Shown here one piece after another: positions 1-8,007 of a DNA stretch of 64,000 nt. The position numbers and the translations under genes were made by a program. The stretch lies in assembly GCA_944407095.1 (NCBI GenBank), contig OX097180.1:62001-126000 (forward strand). Reading direction: 5' to 3'. Below the pieces are notes generated by a model. The model saw only the letters and a program-made list of their open reading frames with translations, was not told the origin of the DNA and did no database searches. The stretch comes from Candidatus Enterousia intestinigallinarum. GTDB taxonomy: Bacteria > Pseudomonadota > Alphaproteobacteria > Rs-D84. The stretch's first letter is position 1, and each line of letters begins with the position of its first letter.

Positions 1-340
1 CTGTGCATAACAGGCAAATGCGGTCAAGGGTGTCCAGAGTCATTCCCTCGGTTGGGTGGCGTGCGGCCAGCAATTCGCGATACATACGTTCGTAATCGGC
101 CTAGGTTATGTGACCGTCTTTGTATCCGGCAAGGATTTCTGATGTTGGGGCAAATTCAGGGTGATATTCGTACCGCGTCCCTAGCGCGGTCGCCAAACTG
201 TCGCCGCTATAGAACGGCACGTGTGTGCTGGAGCGCCATTGGCGTATGTCCCAAATTGCGCGCACTCGCACAGCGTTTAGCACATCCATAAACGCATCCG
301 GACTTTTCCCACTAAAACCAATTGTGAATATCTTTGGCAT
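1..340 (-). pseudogene. DUF488 family protein, broken by a nonsense codon and cut by the window edge
   Basis: The reading frame starts at 340 and matches, almost residue for residue, the intact DUF488 protein at 16024-16449 (same FTIGFSGKSPDAF start). After 79 codons it meets TAG at the place where the intact copy has the Trp of ITWPDYERMY, so TGG has become TAG. The same frame continues past the stop with ADYERMYRELLAAR and on to the LCT motif at the window edge, so this is a point nonsense mutation and not a truncation. DUF488 proteins are small uncharacterised proteins often found near nucleic-acid-related genes. Readthrough is possible but nothing suggests it. Confidence 0.8.
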
Positions 341-368
341 GTCATATATGGGTGCATATAAAGTAGTC

Positions 369-707
369 TTATTCCCTTATTATAATATGTTCAAACCATT
401 GTTCTTGGAACGCGGTTTCGTGCTCTATGGTTTTATCATCCAAATCGAGGCCGTCGGGCACCACAACCAGTTTGTCATCATTATCATTTGTGCGATGGAT
501 TATTGCGATACAGCGTCCTGTAAATTCATCTAGCAGCACATCGGGGCCCAGAACGTATGCGTCTAACTCTTCGCCGTTGCCGGAAACGGTTCCCGGGATA
601 TAGCCGTAATTTACAGGGTATTCCCAACCGTGTTTTGGGTGTTTTGTGCCGAGGGGCCGGTCCATTTTTACAGTGACGATTTTGTGTAGGTATAGTTTAA
701 TAGCCAT
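369..707 (-). CDS. short inorganic-pyrophosphatase-like protein
   Basis: A 112-residue protein resembling the core of family I inorganic pyrophosphatases, which hydrolyse PPi. It has a basic K-M-D-R-P-L-G start, the NYGYIPGT segment and the acidic GEELDAYVLG segment, where the Asp matches the metal-binding strand of the family. It is clearly shorter than the usual roughly 170-residue enzyme, so the C-terminal metal ligands are partly missing. Short relatives of this kind exist, so the gene need not be broken. It lies alone between the DUF488 remnant and the glycan genes on the same strand. Family assignment is fairly firm; catalytic activity is not shown. Confidence 0.65.
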   Translation of the reverse strand: MAIKLYLHKIVTVKMDRPLGTKHPKHGWEYPVNYGYIPGTVSGNGEELDAYVLGPDVLLDEFTGRCIAIIHRTNDNDDKLVVVPDGLDLDDKTIEHETAFQEQWFEHIIIRE

Positions 708-738
708 GAATGTTAGTGTATCATAAAATAGTTTTGGT

Positions 739-1917
739 TCATAGATGTTTATTGAGCCAGCGGCGTATATACGTTTTTGAGTTATATGTTAGCATTAGGC
801 GTGGCAATATATAAACCAGCGTCCGCTTAGTTTGATAACGCCAAAAGCCACCTTTCGCACGAAAGGCGGAACGATAAGCACGGCGAACAGATTTATCACA
901 CACAAAGTGTTGCGCATCATAGGTAAATTGAAAATCCCTTAAAAATTGCTCTAAATATTTGGTTGGGCCTATTATCTGCGGAAATTCCGACCAGTGATGC
1001 GTAGGTAAGATTTCACGCGCACAATCCACCAGTACAAAATCACAATTCTTGGTTTTACATAACAAATACTGTGTGTTTGCATTGTCTGCTGGCAGTTTGT
1101 TGCGCTTAATTTGTATCACTGTACCACCACAAGGCATAAATAGCGATAGGTGCAAGGCAGAGCCTGCGATGCCGGCCAGGCATTTGCAATGCTTCATATA
1201 ACAGATTTGCTCATACAAGGACAGTTGTTCTGGATAAATAACAGTAAAGCCATTTTTTTCAAACACGCGTTGTATCTGCTGTTCGCCAAATGTTGCGCGT
1301 TCAGGCAATCGCTCCCTGGATACATAAATTTTTTCGATCTGGTGCGCTGGCTGTGCATGTGCGGCCGCGGCATCAAATGTTTTACCAAAGGCAGATGATG
1401 ACATATTCGGTATTTCAAATGCAACAGGCGGGACATATAACCGTTTAACTTTTATATTATCGTTTATTACATAAACATCAGATTGCTTAATTCCCAACAT
1501 TTGCAGAAAATCAAAGACAAAATCCGGCACTGTTGGCAAGTTTCGGTTGTTTAATATGATATATTTCATATTTTTGTATTTGGCCTGTAAAAGCGGGTAC
1601 AGGCGGTTTGTATGCTCTAATAAAAAATGCCCAAAATGGTCTTCCAGGGTGCCAATATACACAGCTTCTATATCTAAAAAATTGGTCGGCGGTGTAAATT
1701 TCGGTGGTTCCTGTACAATTTTATTGCGTAATTGTAAGGAGGCTTGTATAAGTGAACCATTGTCATCAAATACCCCAAAACGCTGTGTCGTCGGCTCAAT
1801 TATAACCGTGGCATTATCTATGGCCTGTATGCGCAATGTGCGTGTAAATTTTATGTCGCCGATAGACTTTGCAAAAAAACGCTTGTAGCGATTAGAGGCA
1901 TAAATAGATTGTTTCAT
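739..1917 (-). CDS. glycosyltransferase family 61-like (DUF563) protein
   Basis: A 392-residue cytoplasmic protein with the GT61/DUF563 pattern: GHFLLEHTNRLYPL at about residues 95-109, a central region with YVSRERLPER, and the C-terminal GSALHLSLFMPCGG segment (about 253-266) typical of the nucleotide-sugar binding half. GT61 enzymes transfer sugars such as xylose or GlcNAc in glycan assembly. The start lies one base from the end of the upstream GT4 gene (1919), so the two are co-transcribed. The C-terminus is rich in Arg and Lys, which would suit peripheral membrane attachment (inference). The substrate cannot be read from the sequence. Confidence 0.72.
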   Translation of the reverse strand: MKQSIYASNRYKRFFAKSIGDIKFTRTLRIQAIDNATVIIEPTTQRFGVFDDNGSLIQASLQLRNKIVQEPPKFTPPTNFLDIEAVYIGTLEDHFGHFLLEHTNRLYPLLQAKYKNMKYIILNNRNLPTVPDFVFDFLQMLGIKQSDVYVINDNIKVKRLYVPPVAFEIPNMSSSAFGKTFDAAAAHAQPAHQIEKIYVSRERLPERATFGEQQIQRVFEKNGFTVIYPEQLSLYEQICYMKHCKCLAGIAGSALHLSLFMPCGGTVIQIKRNKLPADNANTQYLLCKTKNCDFVLVDCAREILPTHHWSEFPQIIGPTKYLEQFLRDFQFTYDAQHFVCDKSVRRAYRSAFRAKGGFWRYQTKRTLVYILPRLMLTYNSKTYIRRWLNKHL

Positions 1918-1918
1918 A

Positions 1919-3028
1919 CTACTTGCTCTGTGCTTGTATAATATCTTGATACAGACCGATTATGGCATCAATATTACTGTTCAGGTCATATTTGTTGGCA
2001 ACAGATTGCTGTAATTGTTTCGCCAACGATGTTTGACGCTCTCTATCACGCAACAACTGTACAATGGCCTTTGATAATACGTCTGTTGAGCCGCTTTTTA
2101 TTAGCACACCCGTTTTTTTGTTTATCAATTCTTTAATGCCGCCGACATCTGTTGCAATTACAGGCTTGCCCAGCAGGGCTAATTCTATAAGCGATGTTGG
2201 GATACTTTCAAATAAAGAGGGTTGCGCAAATATATCATGCTTACCGGCAACGGCACCTGGACCGCGTCGCGGATCAAATACGCCAGCGAAACAAACACTG
2301 TTACCCAAGCCCAGCGATAATGCCAAGCGTTCAAAATATGATTTGGCCCGACCATCGCCGTATAAATATAATTTTGCGTCCGGTACTTGTTTGATAACAT
2401 CTTTCCAGGCCACCAATAAAACGCCGATACCCTTTTCGGGCGACATGCGTGCAATGCAGGCTACTGAATTTGGCGTGCGCCGAGCACTGTATAAATGTGG
2501 CTTATTTATAAAATGTGGGATTATTTTTATTGGGCCGCAGAATTTATGAAAACGCTTAATGCCATTTGCAGATGCCGTGCAAGTCGCCACAAAAGCATCA
2601 ATGCTTTTCAAAATCTTATCAAAGTGCGCTGGATACCAAAAAGCAGAGTCTGTGCCGGGGGTTGTATGTTCTGTTGCGATAATCGGTAAATGTGGCGATT
2701 TTTTGTGTTTTAGGTATGCGGATAACATATTGGCGGCGGGGCTGGCATGGATAATGTCGGGCAACCACGCAATAAACTCGTCCATAATATCGGCGACAAA
2801 TTCTGTATCTATACTGCGGTCTTCACGGCTTTCACGGTGGCGTTTGGGTGCATAGGTTTTTATATTGTGTTTTTTTAAACGGTCAAACCAATATGGATTT
2901 TGCGGTTTTTCGCAAACAAACACCCGAACGTCTATGCCGCGTTTTTTTAATTCTAGTGCCAATGTTGCGTTGTAGTATTCCGTGCCGCCGAACGAATGCA
3001 GATAATCACAAAATATAGCGACTTTCAT
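1919..3028 (-). CDS. glycosyltransferase family 4 protein
   Basis: A 369-residue GT-B fold glycosyltransferase. The N-terminal domain opens with GGTEYYNATLALELKKRG, the usual acceptor-side start of GT4 proteins. The C-terminal half has VACIARMSPEKGIGVL (about 190-205), the E-x7-E type region QPSLFESIPTSLIELALLGK and PVIATDVGG, which bind the nucleotide sugar. It is first in a minus-strand pair with the GT61 gene and is divergent from the NDK-like gene, with 113 bp of shared upstream DNA. A role in capsule, LPS or another surface glycan is inferred from context; the sugar is unknown. Confidence 0.85.
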   Translation of the reverse strand: MKVAIFCDYLHSFGGTEYYNATLALELKKRGIDVRVFVCEKPQNPYWFDRLKKHNIKTYAPKRHRESREDRSIDTEFVADIMDEFIAWLPDIIHASPAANMLSAYLKHKKSPHLPIIATEHTTPGTDSAFWYPAHFDKILKSIDAFVATCTASANGIKRFHKFCGPIKIIPHFINKPHLYSARRTPNSVACIARMSPEKGIGVLLVAWKDVIKQVPDAKLYLYGDGRAKSYFERLALSLGLGNSVCFAGVFDPRRGPGAVAGKHDIFAQPSLFESIPTSLIELALLGKPVIATDVGGIKELINKKTGVLIKSGSTDVLSKAIVQLLRDRERQTSLAKQLQQSVANKYDLNSNIDAIIGLYQDIIQAQSK

Positions 3029-3141
3029 TTTTGCCTCTTTGTTGCAATATTACCAAGCAAACTTACATGACGCAACGATTTATAGAAATATTTGACAACT
3101 AAAAACAATGTGTTAGCCTTTATAGAATCACAGGGGCAATT

Positions 3142-3639
3142 ATGTCAGAAAAGACACTTTTCCTATTAAAACCGGACGCTCTACAACTGAGCTTGCGGAC
3201 TTTACGCGCTAAATTTGATTTTTATAAGCAACTGCGATCAAATGATTTATCTGTTTTGGCATCAGCAAAGTTTAAGATGACTTATGATATGCTTATAGGT
3301 TATCAGCCCGTGTTGGCACCCGACTATCAAACAGAAATGACGCAAGACTGGAAAGATGCAACAATAAATTATCAATTAGGCCCAGACCGTACCGGTAGGG
3401 AGCATTTATTGGTTATTGTTGAGGGGTATGATGCGCTGGCAATGGGGCCGCGGATTAAAAGATATATTCGTAATAAATATTGCATACCATGGGAAAAGTA
3501 TGCGCCGGGCAATTTAATACATGCCCCAGATAATAATGATGAATACGAAAGTGATTTGGATTCCTTGCAATCTGTGTTAAAATCGGCAACAGGTATTAGG
3601 AATTTAGATATTTTATATAATACAAGGAGGGTAAAATGA
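3142..3639 (+). CDS. divergent nucleoside-diphosphate-kinase-like protein
   Basis: A 165-residue protein with the two ends of the NDK fold: an N-terminal TLFLLKPDAL strand matching the conserved IKPDA motif, and GNLIHAPDNNDE matching NIIHGSDS, which contains the catalytic His. NDK transfers the gamma phosphate between nucleoside triphosphates through phospho-His. Identity with housekeeping NDK looks low and the middle differs, so it may be a specialised relative. It opens a plus-strand operon; its TGA stop overlaps the ATG of the Nudix gene (ATGA). The start has a GGGGCAA ribosome site close upstream. It could supply or sense nucleotides for nucleotide-sugar synthesis (inference). Confidence 0.6.
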   Translation: MSEKTLFLLKPDALQLSLRTLRAKFDFYKQLRSNDLSVLASAKFKMTYDMLIGYQPVLAPDYQTEMTQDWKDATINYQLGPDRTGREHLLVIVEGYDALAMGPRIKRYIRNKYCIPWEKYAPGNLIHAPDNNDEYESDLDSLQSVLKSATGIRNLDILYNTRRVK

Positions 3640-4103
3640 TAAAAGAAATAAGTTATGCGGCATACATTATCCCGGTGCGCATCGTTAACGGGAAAAAGCA
3701 GATTGCCATTTTGGAATACGCGCCCAGTGCCTATGGCACAATCGGGGGCCGATTTGATGACGGCGAAACCACCGCGGAACAGGCTTTGATACGAGAATTG
3801 GGCGAAGAATTGGGTAAAAAATCTGAATTTATGGTTGGTTTGGCCCAACAGGTTGCAGTCCCTTATAAATTTAAGGTTGCTGAGCATAAAATTGAAAAGC
3901 GCGGTGCCTATAACGAGGCCCACATATTCTTTGTAGCAAAGGTGCCAAGTGATACGGTGCTGGAATTTTGCGAAGAACGCGAGGATACAGTAAAGGTTGT
4001 GTGGTTGGATTCTGAGGCATTGGTTGATGAAAAAGTAATTGGATTCCCAGATCAGCGTGAATATTTTGAGCAAAATGTTATGCCGATTGTGCGTAATATA
4101 TAG
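3636..4103 (+). CDS. Nudix hydrolase
   Basis: A 155-residue Nudix-fold protein. The Nudix box is at about residues 33-56 (GGRFDDGE then RELGEELG), giving the Glu residues that bind metal for hydrolysis of nucleoside diphosphate derivatives. Spacing between the first Glu and the REL triplet is one residue longer than the canonical box, a small helix-side insertion. The start overlaps the end of the NDK-like gene, with AAGGAGGG just upstream, so the pair is translationally coupled. In this cluster a nucleotide-sugar or (d)NTP substrate is plausible but not demonstrated. Confidence 0.82.
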   Translation: MIKEISYAAYIIPVRIVNGKKQIAILEYAPSAYGTIGGRFDDGETTAEQALIRELGEELGKKSEFMVGLAQQVAVPYKFKVAEHKIEKRGAYNEAHIFFVAKVPSDTVLEFCEEREDTVKVVWLDSEALVDEKVIGFPDQREYFEQNVMPIVRNI

Positions 4104-4111
4104 AAATAACC

Positions 4112-5188
4112 ATGAACATACTGATTCATTATTACAGATTGGGGCATTACATCGGCGGGGCCGAGGTAATTGCCCTGAATCAGTGTGCCGAGTTTATCAA
4201 TCAAGGGCATAATATAACCATACTAACCGCAGATGTTGGCAGGCGGTCAAAAATCTTTGATGAATTTATAGCCAACCACCCGTCTGTAAAACTGGTTGAA
4301 TTGCCTTTAATAGTTCCGGCAAAAACTGGGGATACATGGACAGACATTGATATAGAATCATATTTATTTGGCAAATATGCGGCCGAGCATTTTTATGCCG
4401 GCAACACAGAACCATTTGATATTGTTGTTATTCACAATAAAACAGATGCCCTGTTTATACCAAATCACTATAAGACGGTTGTACATTTACACGGCTCGCC
4501 CGAACAGTTTGATAATTTAATGGAAATAGCATTATATAATGCGAATGGCCTGCTGGCGGTTTCTGAAAGTGTGAAAGATGCCTGGACGGCAAATATAAAA
4601 TCCCTGCGCCGCCCAATATCTGTTATTCATAATGGGGTTGATAGTTCGATATTCAAAAATACAAATCAACGCCGTGATATAGATGTTTTATTTGTCGGCA
4701 GGTTATACCCACACAAGGGTATTTTGGAATTGTTAGAAGCGGCAATCACACATAACTTTAATTTAGTGGTTGTAGGCGCAGGCCCATTAGAGGCAGAAAT
4801 TGCCAAATATTCACATGTTCAACATTACAAAAATGTATCAACCGAAGAATTAACACGCTTTTACAATCGTGCCAAAGTATTTGCATGCCCGTCCAGTGCC
4901 AAGGAAGGTGTTTTAACCACAATGTTAGAGGCTGCAATGTGTGGTTGTGCCATTATAACCACGAATTGCGCTGGTATGGTTGATTTTGCAAAGCATGAAT
5001 ATAACTCGCTATTGGTGCCTCCAAAAGATGTTAAAGCCCTATCAGACGCGATAACAGGATTGTTGACCGATGATGCAAAGCGTGCGCAAATTGCCCACAA
5101 CGCAGAGTTTGAAGCGGTTAATAATTGGAACATACAAAGACAAACAAATAAGTTGTTAGACTTTTACAAATCCATAATATGCGAATAA
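4112..5188 (+). CDS. glycosyltransferase family 4 protein
   Basis: A 358-residue GT-B glycosyltransferase. It starts with HYYRLGHYIGGAEVIALNQC, the usual GT4 N-terminal glycine-rich loop. It has VIHNGVDSSIF at the domain junction and DVLFVGRLYPHKGILELLEA at the start of the nucleotide-binding domain. ACPSSAKEGVLTTMLEAAMCG supplies the E-x7-E motif region. It ends inside the start of the HPr-kinase-like gene (10-nt overlap), so the two are coupled. Best read as a surface-glycan assembly enzyme; donor and acceptor are unknown. Confidence 0.86.
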   Translation: MNILIHYYRLGHYIGGAEVIALNQCAEFINQGHNITILTADVGRRSKIFDEFIANHPSVKLVELPLIVPAKTGDTWTDIDIESYLFGKYAAEHFYAGNTEPFDIVVIHNKTDALFIPNHYKTVVHLHGSPEQFDNLMEIALYNANGLLAVSESVKDAWTANIKSLRRPISVIHNGVDSSIFKNTNQRRDIDVLFVGRLYPHKGILELLEAAITHNFNLVVVGAGPLEAEIAKYSHVQHYKNVSTEELTRFYNRAKVFACPSSAKEGVLTTMLEAAMCGCAIITTNCAGMVDFAKHEYNSLLVPPKDVKALSDAITGLLTDDAKRAQIAHNAEFEAVNNWNIQRQTNKLLDFYKSIICE

Positions 5189-6006
5189 TAGTACAATCTT
5201 TGGGGCAAGATGTTGTATGCAACATACCGAAATACATACATGCGGCATTGGCGGCACATTACTTTTTGCCCGAATACATACCAAATGTATGTATAAAAGC
5301 ATCAAAATTGCCCGCCGAAATAACCGTGTGCCAAGGAGGCAAGTTTAATTGGCAAGACAAGACTATCACGATAACAGATGCAGACAGCGATTTGCGGTCC
5401 ATGATTGTTATCTTGGGGGCGTTATTAGAACAAAAAAGACAACAGCATAGATTGTACCAGGTGCATGGTTCTGCGGTTGCCATTGACGGCAACGCCGTTG
5501 CAATAATTGGCGGTATGTCTGGCATTGGCAAAACAACCCTGGCTCTTGCATTGCAAGATTTGCCGGGTGGCGCGTTTATTGGCGATGAAAAGTTTGTGTT
5601 GGACGGCCAAAAACAAGCCATTGTTGGCGCATGCCCGTTATCAAAAGATAATCGCAAAAGCGAAACAGCGTTTGATTTTTGCCTTAATATGTATAAGAAA
5701 CCAGCAAAATTGGTTTTGGTGGTTTTCCCGGTTATTACAACCGAAACAGAATTGACCTACTATAAATTGGATAAATTAAAACTGTTTTGGCATCTGTACG
5801 AAGAGGCAAGCCGGGATATACGAAATTTGAACTTTTTGTACAATAATTTTGCCGAAACGCAGAACAGTTTTGACACGCGCCGCATTATGAAACAGCGGCT
5901 TGCAGATATACAGAATATATCCGCCCATACCCCGGCATATTTCATACGGGGCAATATGGCCGATGTTTCTAAATTTATTTACAATTTGATGACCGCATCA
6001 ACATAA
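5179..6006 (+). CDS. HPr kinase/phosphorylase-like P-loop protein
   Basis: A 275-residue protein whose central part has the HPr-kinase-like P-loop: GGMSGIGKTTLALAL at about residues 111-125, followed by GGAFIGDEKFVLD, where the GDE/D pair fits the catalytic Asp and metal region of the HprK/PEP-carboxykinase-like fold. Upstream LYQVHGSAVAIDG is the usual lead-in to this domain. True HprK regulates the PTS by phosphorylating HPr; here no PTS gene is visible. Relatives of this kind are common in glycan and peptide-modification clusters with unknown targets. It overlaps the preceding GT4 and, on the opposite strand, the HAD gene end (5979-6006). Confidence 0.68.
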   Translation: MRIIVQSLGQDVVCNIPKYIHAALAAHYFLPEYIPNVCIKASKLPAEITVCQGGKFNWQDKTITITDADSDLRSMIVILGALLEQKRQQHRLYQVHGSAVAIDGNAVAIIGGMSGIGKTTLALALQDLPGGAFIGDEKFVLDGQKQAIVGACPLSKDNRKSETAFDFCLNMYKKPAKLVLVVFPVITTETELTYYKLDKLKLFWHLYEEASRDIRNLNFLYNNFAETQNSFDTRRIMKQRLADIQNISAHTPAYFIRGNMADVSKFIYNLMTAST

Positions 6007-6599
6007 TTGCTAACCAAAACGGCTTTAATACCCAGTAAATGTGCCGGCATAATATCAACCGCAACATTATCGCCAAATAAAACAGTGCGATCAATCGGCG
6101 TGTTTGTAATGCGCAAGATTTCCTCTAAATTGCTAATTGACGGCTTTGATTCTACTTGTTCCTCGCGGGCAAAGACCAATATATTGGGCGACAGTTGGTG
6201 CTTGCTGGTTATATAATCCACTTTTGCCTTTGATAAAGATGTATATAAACACACTTTTTTTGTTTCGCTTAATTTGTTAAGAAATTTTATAATCTCGGGC
6301 TTGATACGGTTCAAATCAAAATATGTATTTGCCAGCTCTTCCGCCTTGTCTTGATTTATTGTAATATTATTATCCGCCAGTGCGGCCGCAATATGTGATG
6401 CGGTTGAACTGCCTTTGCTTTTTTCGTATGCGCGTTCCATGCCGACATTTATTTTTGAAATTTGCAAATCAGATAGTTTCGGAAATGCCTCGGATAACGC
6501 TTTTACTTTTGCATCATGATTGTTATCCAATACACCGTTTATATCAAAAATCAACAAATCATAATGACTTGCATATTGCATGAAATCGTCTATAATCAT
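5979..6599 (-). CDS. HAD-superfamily hydrolase, motif I variant
   Basis: A 206-residue HAD protein from the ATG at 6599, which has an AAAGG site 8 nt upstream; a longer in-frame extension to 6782 would run through the divergent GT2 gene. Motif I is FDINGVLDNN, which keeps the nucleophile Asp but has Asn where the usual second Asp (acid/base) stands. Motif II is at LYTSLSKA, and motif IV is LFGDNVAVDIMPA, as in phosphatases of the class IIA/NagD or Gmh type. Phosphosugar dephosphorylation would fit the surrounding glycan genes. The Asn suggests altered chemistry or lower phosphatase activity (inference). Confidence 0.7.
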   Translation of the reverse strand: MIIDDFMQYASHYDLLIFDINGVLDNNHDAKVKALSEAFPKLSDLQISKINVGMERAYEKSKGSSTASHIAAALADNNITINQDKAEELANTYFDLNRIKPEIIKFLNKLSETKKVCLYTSLSKAKVDYITSKHQLSPNILVFAREEQVESKPSISNLEEILRITNTPIDRTVLFGDNVAVDIMPAHLLGIKAVLVSNYVDAVIKL

Positions 6600-6622
6600 A
6601 TATATACCTTTATCACTTGGAC

Positions 6623-7612
6623 ATGGCAATGATAACACCGCTAACGATTGGTATTCCAGTAAAAAATGAGGAAAATACAATATCCTCAACGCTGTTAGCA
6701 CTAAAACAAGCATTAAATCGTTTGGATAAGCATGTACAATTTGAAACAATTGTTTGCCTAAATGGAACAACCGATAACACACTGGCAGTAATACAAAGCC
6801 CCCAAAATTGCGCTTTGTGCAAAGATTTGCATTTGAGTGTTGTGCGTTCGCGTGCAGGCAAACTTGTGGCCGAACAGAAGATTGCCAATGTCCGTAAATT
6901 AAAAGGCTTTATATTATATTGTGATGCTGATGTTATAATAGATAAGTTGGCTATAAAGAAATTATATGAATGCATGTATGCAAATGATGCCTTGCGGGTT
7001 GTTTGTGCCAAGGTTTTACCCATTTTTAATGGGCGGCTTAATAACTTTCAAAAGATAATGAAAGCATACTATGAAATGCGTTATTTATTGCCGCAACGCG
7101 GTTGTTTCCATGGTCGCATGTTTATTGTCCGAGATGCACAGGATATTTTGAAAAAATACAATCTTGCACCAAGGTTAAAGCGTGTGCCACACAATGCTGT
7201 AAAAAAATTATATTTAGATAAAGGGCCAATATGTGATGATATTATATTATCCGCGGCGATTGTGCATAAATACGGTCAAGATGCAATAAGGCGTGTACCG
7301 ACTGCCAAAGTGTATTTTTACCCGCCGGATAACCGATATGACTTTTTCCTGGGCGTTCGCCGATATACTATTGAAATGCAACGCATCAATACGCTGTTTC
7401 CGGAATATGCTGCGATAAATACATCAAAACACTTTGAACGCCCGGTAAAAATAAACAAATGGACATTATTCCGGCGAAAAAAGCATCTGGCAGAAACGCT
7501 AATGGAATTTGAACTGTTTTTAAGCAATTTGGTAAAGAAATATGAACTTGAAAATCATAGCCTGGAACTATGGGAAACAGTAAAATCTAGCAAGCCCAAG
7601 CCTAGCAAATAG
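6623..7612 (+). CDS. glycosyltransferase family 2 protein
   Basis: A GT-A fold protein of about 330 residues. It has the classic GT2 opening TIGIPVKNEENTISSTLLAL, then QFETIVCLNGTTDNT and ILYCDADVI, the last being the DXD metal and nucleotide-sugar site. Two ATG codons, at 6623 and 6629, precede the conserved strand; 6623 is used here but 6629 is equally possible and there is no strong ribosome site. It is divergent from the HAD gene with only 23 bp between the starts, so the promoters must overlap coding DNA or be very close. It ends the glycan cluster before the accessory element. Confidence 0.82.
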   Translation: MAMITPLTIGIPVKNEENTISSTLLALKQALNRLDKHVQFETIVCLNGTTDNTLAVIQSPQNCALCKDLHLSVVRSRAGKLVAEQKIANVRKLKGFILYCDADVIIDKLAIKKLYECMYANDALRVVCAKVLPIFNGRLNNFQKIMKAYYEMRYLLPQRGCFHGRMFIVRDAQDILKKYNLAPRLKRVPHNAVKKLYLDKGPICDDIILSAAIVHKYGQDAIRRVPTAKVYFYPPDNRYDFFLGVRRYTIEMQRINTLFPEYAAINTSKHFERPVKINKWTLFRRKKHLAETLMEFELFLSNLVKKYELENHSLELWETVKSSKPKPSK

Positions 7613-7792
7613 TTAAATATATTTCCCTGTTCTGGGGAATTAAATTCCCTGTTATTTGTTTAGGGAATATTTTGTGGAAGTCGGGGAATGTGCCATGTGC
7701 GTGCGGGGCAAAATTTGTTTTTATGGCAAAAATTACAAAATTTCCCTGTAAATTCCCTGATGTTGTATGCGATTGACCGTAGAATTGTCTAA
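7613..7792. repeat. TTCCCTG-rich intergenic segment with a recombination half-site
   Basis: This non-coding stretch carries at least four TTCCCTG motifs and inverted GGGAA partners between 7622 and 7760. It ends with a 42-bp block (7749-7790) that recurs at 17243-17284 with four mismatches (common core GTTGTATGC ... GACCGTA ... AATTGTCTA). In the left copy this block abuts the 47-bp direct repeat at 7793; in the right copy about 180 bp separate them. Clusters of this kind flank serine-recombinase elements in other alphaproteobacteria, where they look like remains of the recombinase 3' region (family knowledge, moderate certainty). Confidence 0.55.
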
Positions 7793-7839
7793 CTCCGCCA
7801 GGAATATGACACATCCCGTGGTAACCCCGCGGGATGTTT
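7793..7839. repeat. left 47-bp direct repeat (attachment-site-like) with intrinsic terminator
   Basis: A perfect match to 17465-17511. It begins with CTCCGCCA, the last bases of tRNA-Ser genes, then GGAATATGAC and an intrinsic terminator hairpin (ACATCCCG at 7811-7818, CGGGATGT at 7830-7837, then a T run). This looks like the 3' end of a tRNA-Ser gene with its own terminator, copied at both ends of a 9.7 kb element. Confidence 0.75.
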
Positions 7840-8007
7840 TTTCGCCCGGTTTCCGGCGATTTTTATTGGCGACGGTACCAGTGTATACTCGCCATCGCGC
7901 TCAAATTCACCAAAAATCAAAACTTAGTATACATGAGGTATATTATCGAGTTCAGTAATGTTTTAATTTGGGATTGAATCTTAATAGAGTTTCACTATAT
8001 AGCTAAC

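Noticed and set aside
3092-3126. TTGACA ... TATAGA promoter for the NDK-like operon
   Set aside because: The spacing is 23 nt, too long for a sigma70 promoter, and the alternative boxes are poor.
3372-4073. Minus-strand frame of 233 codons over the NDK-like and Nudix genes
   Set aside because: It lies fully opposite two genes with recognisable motifs and has no family signal or start context.
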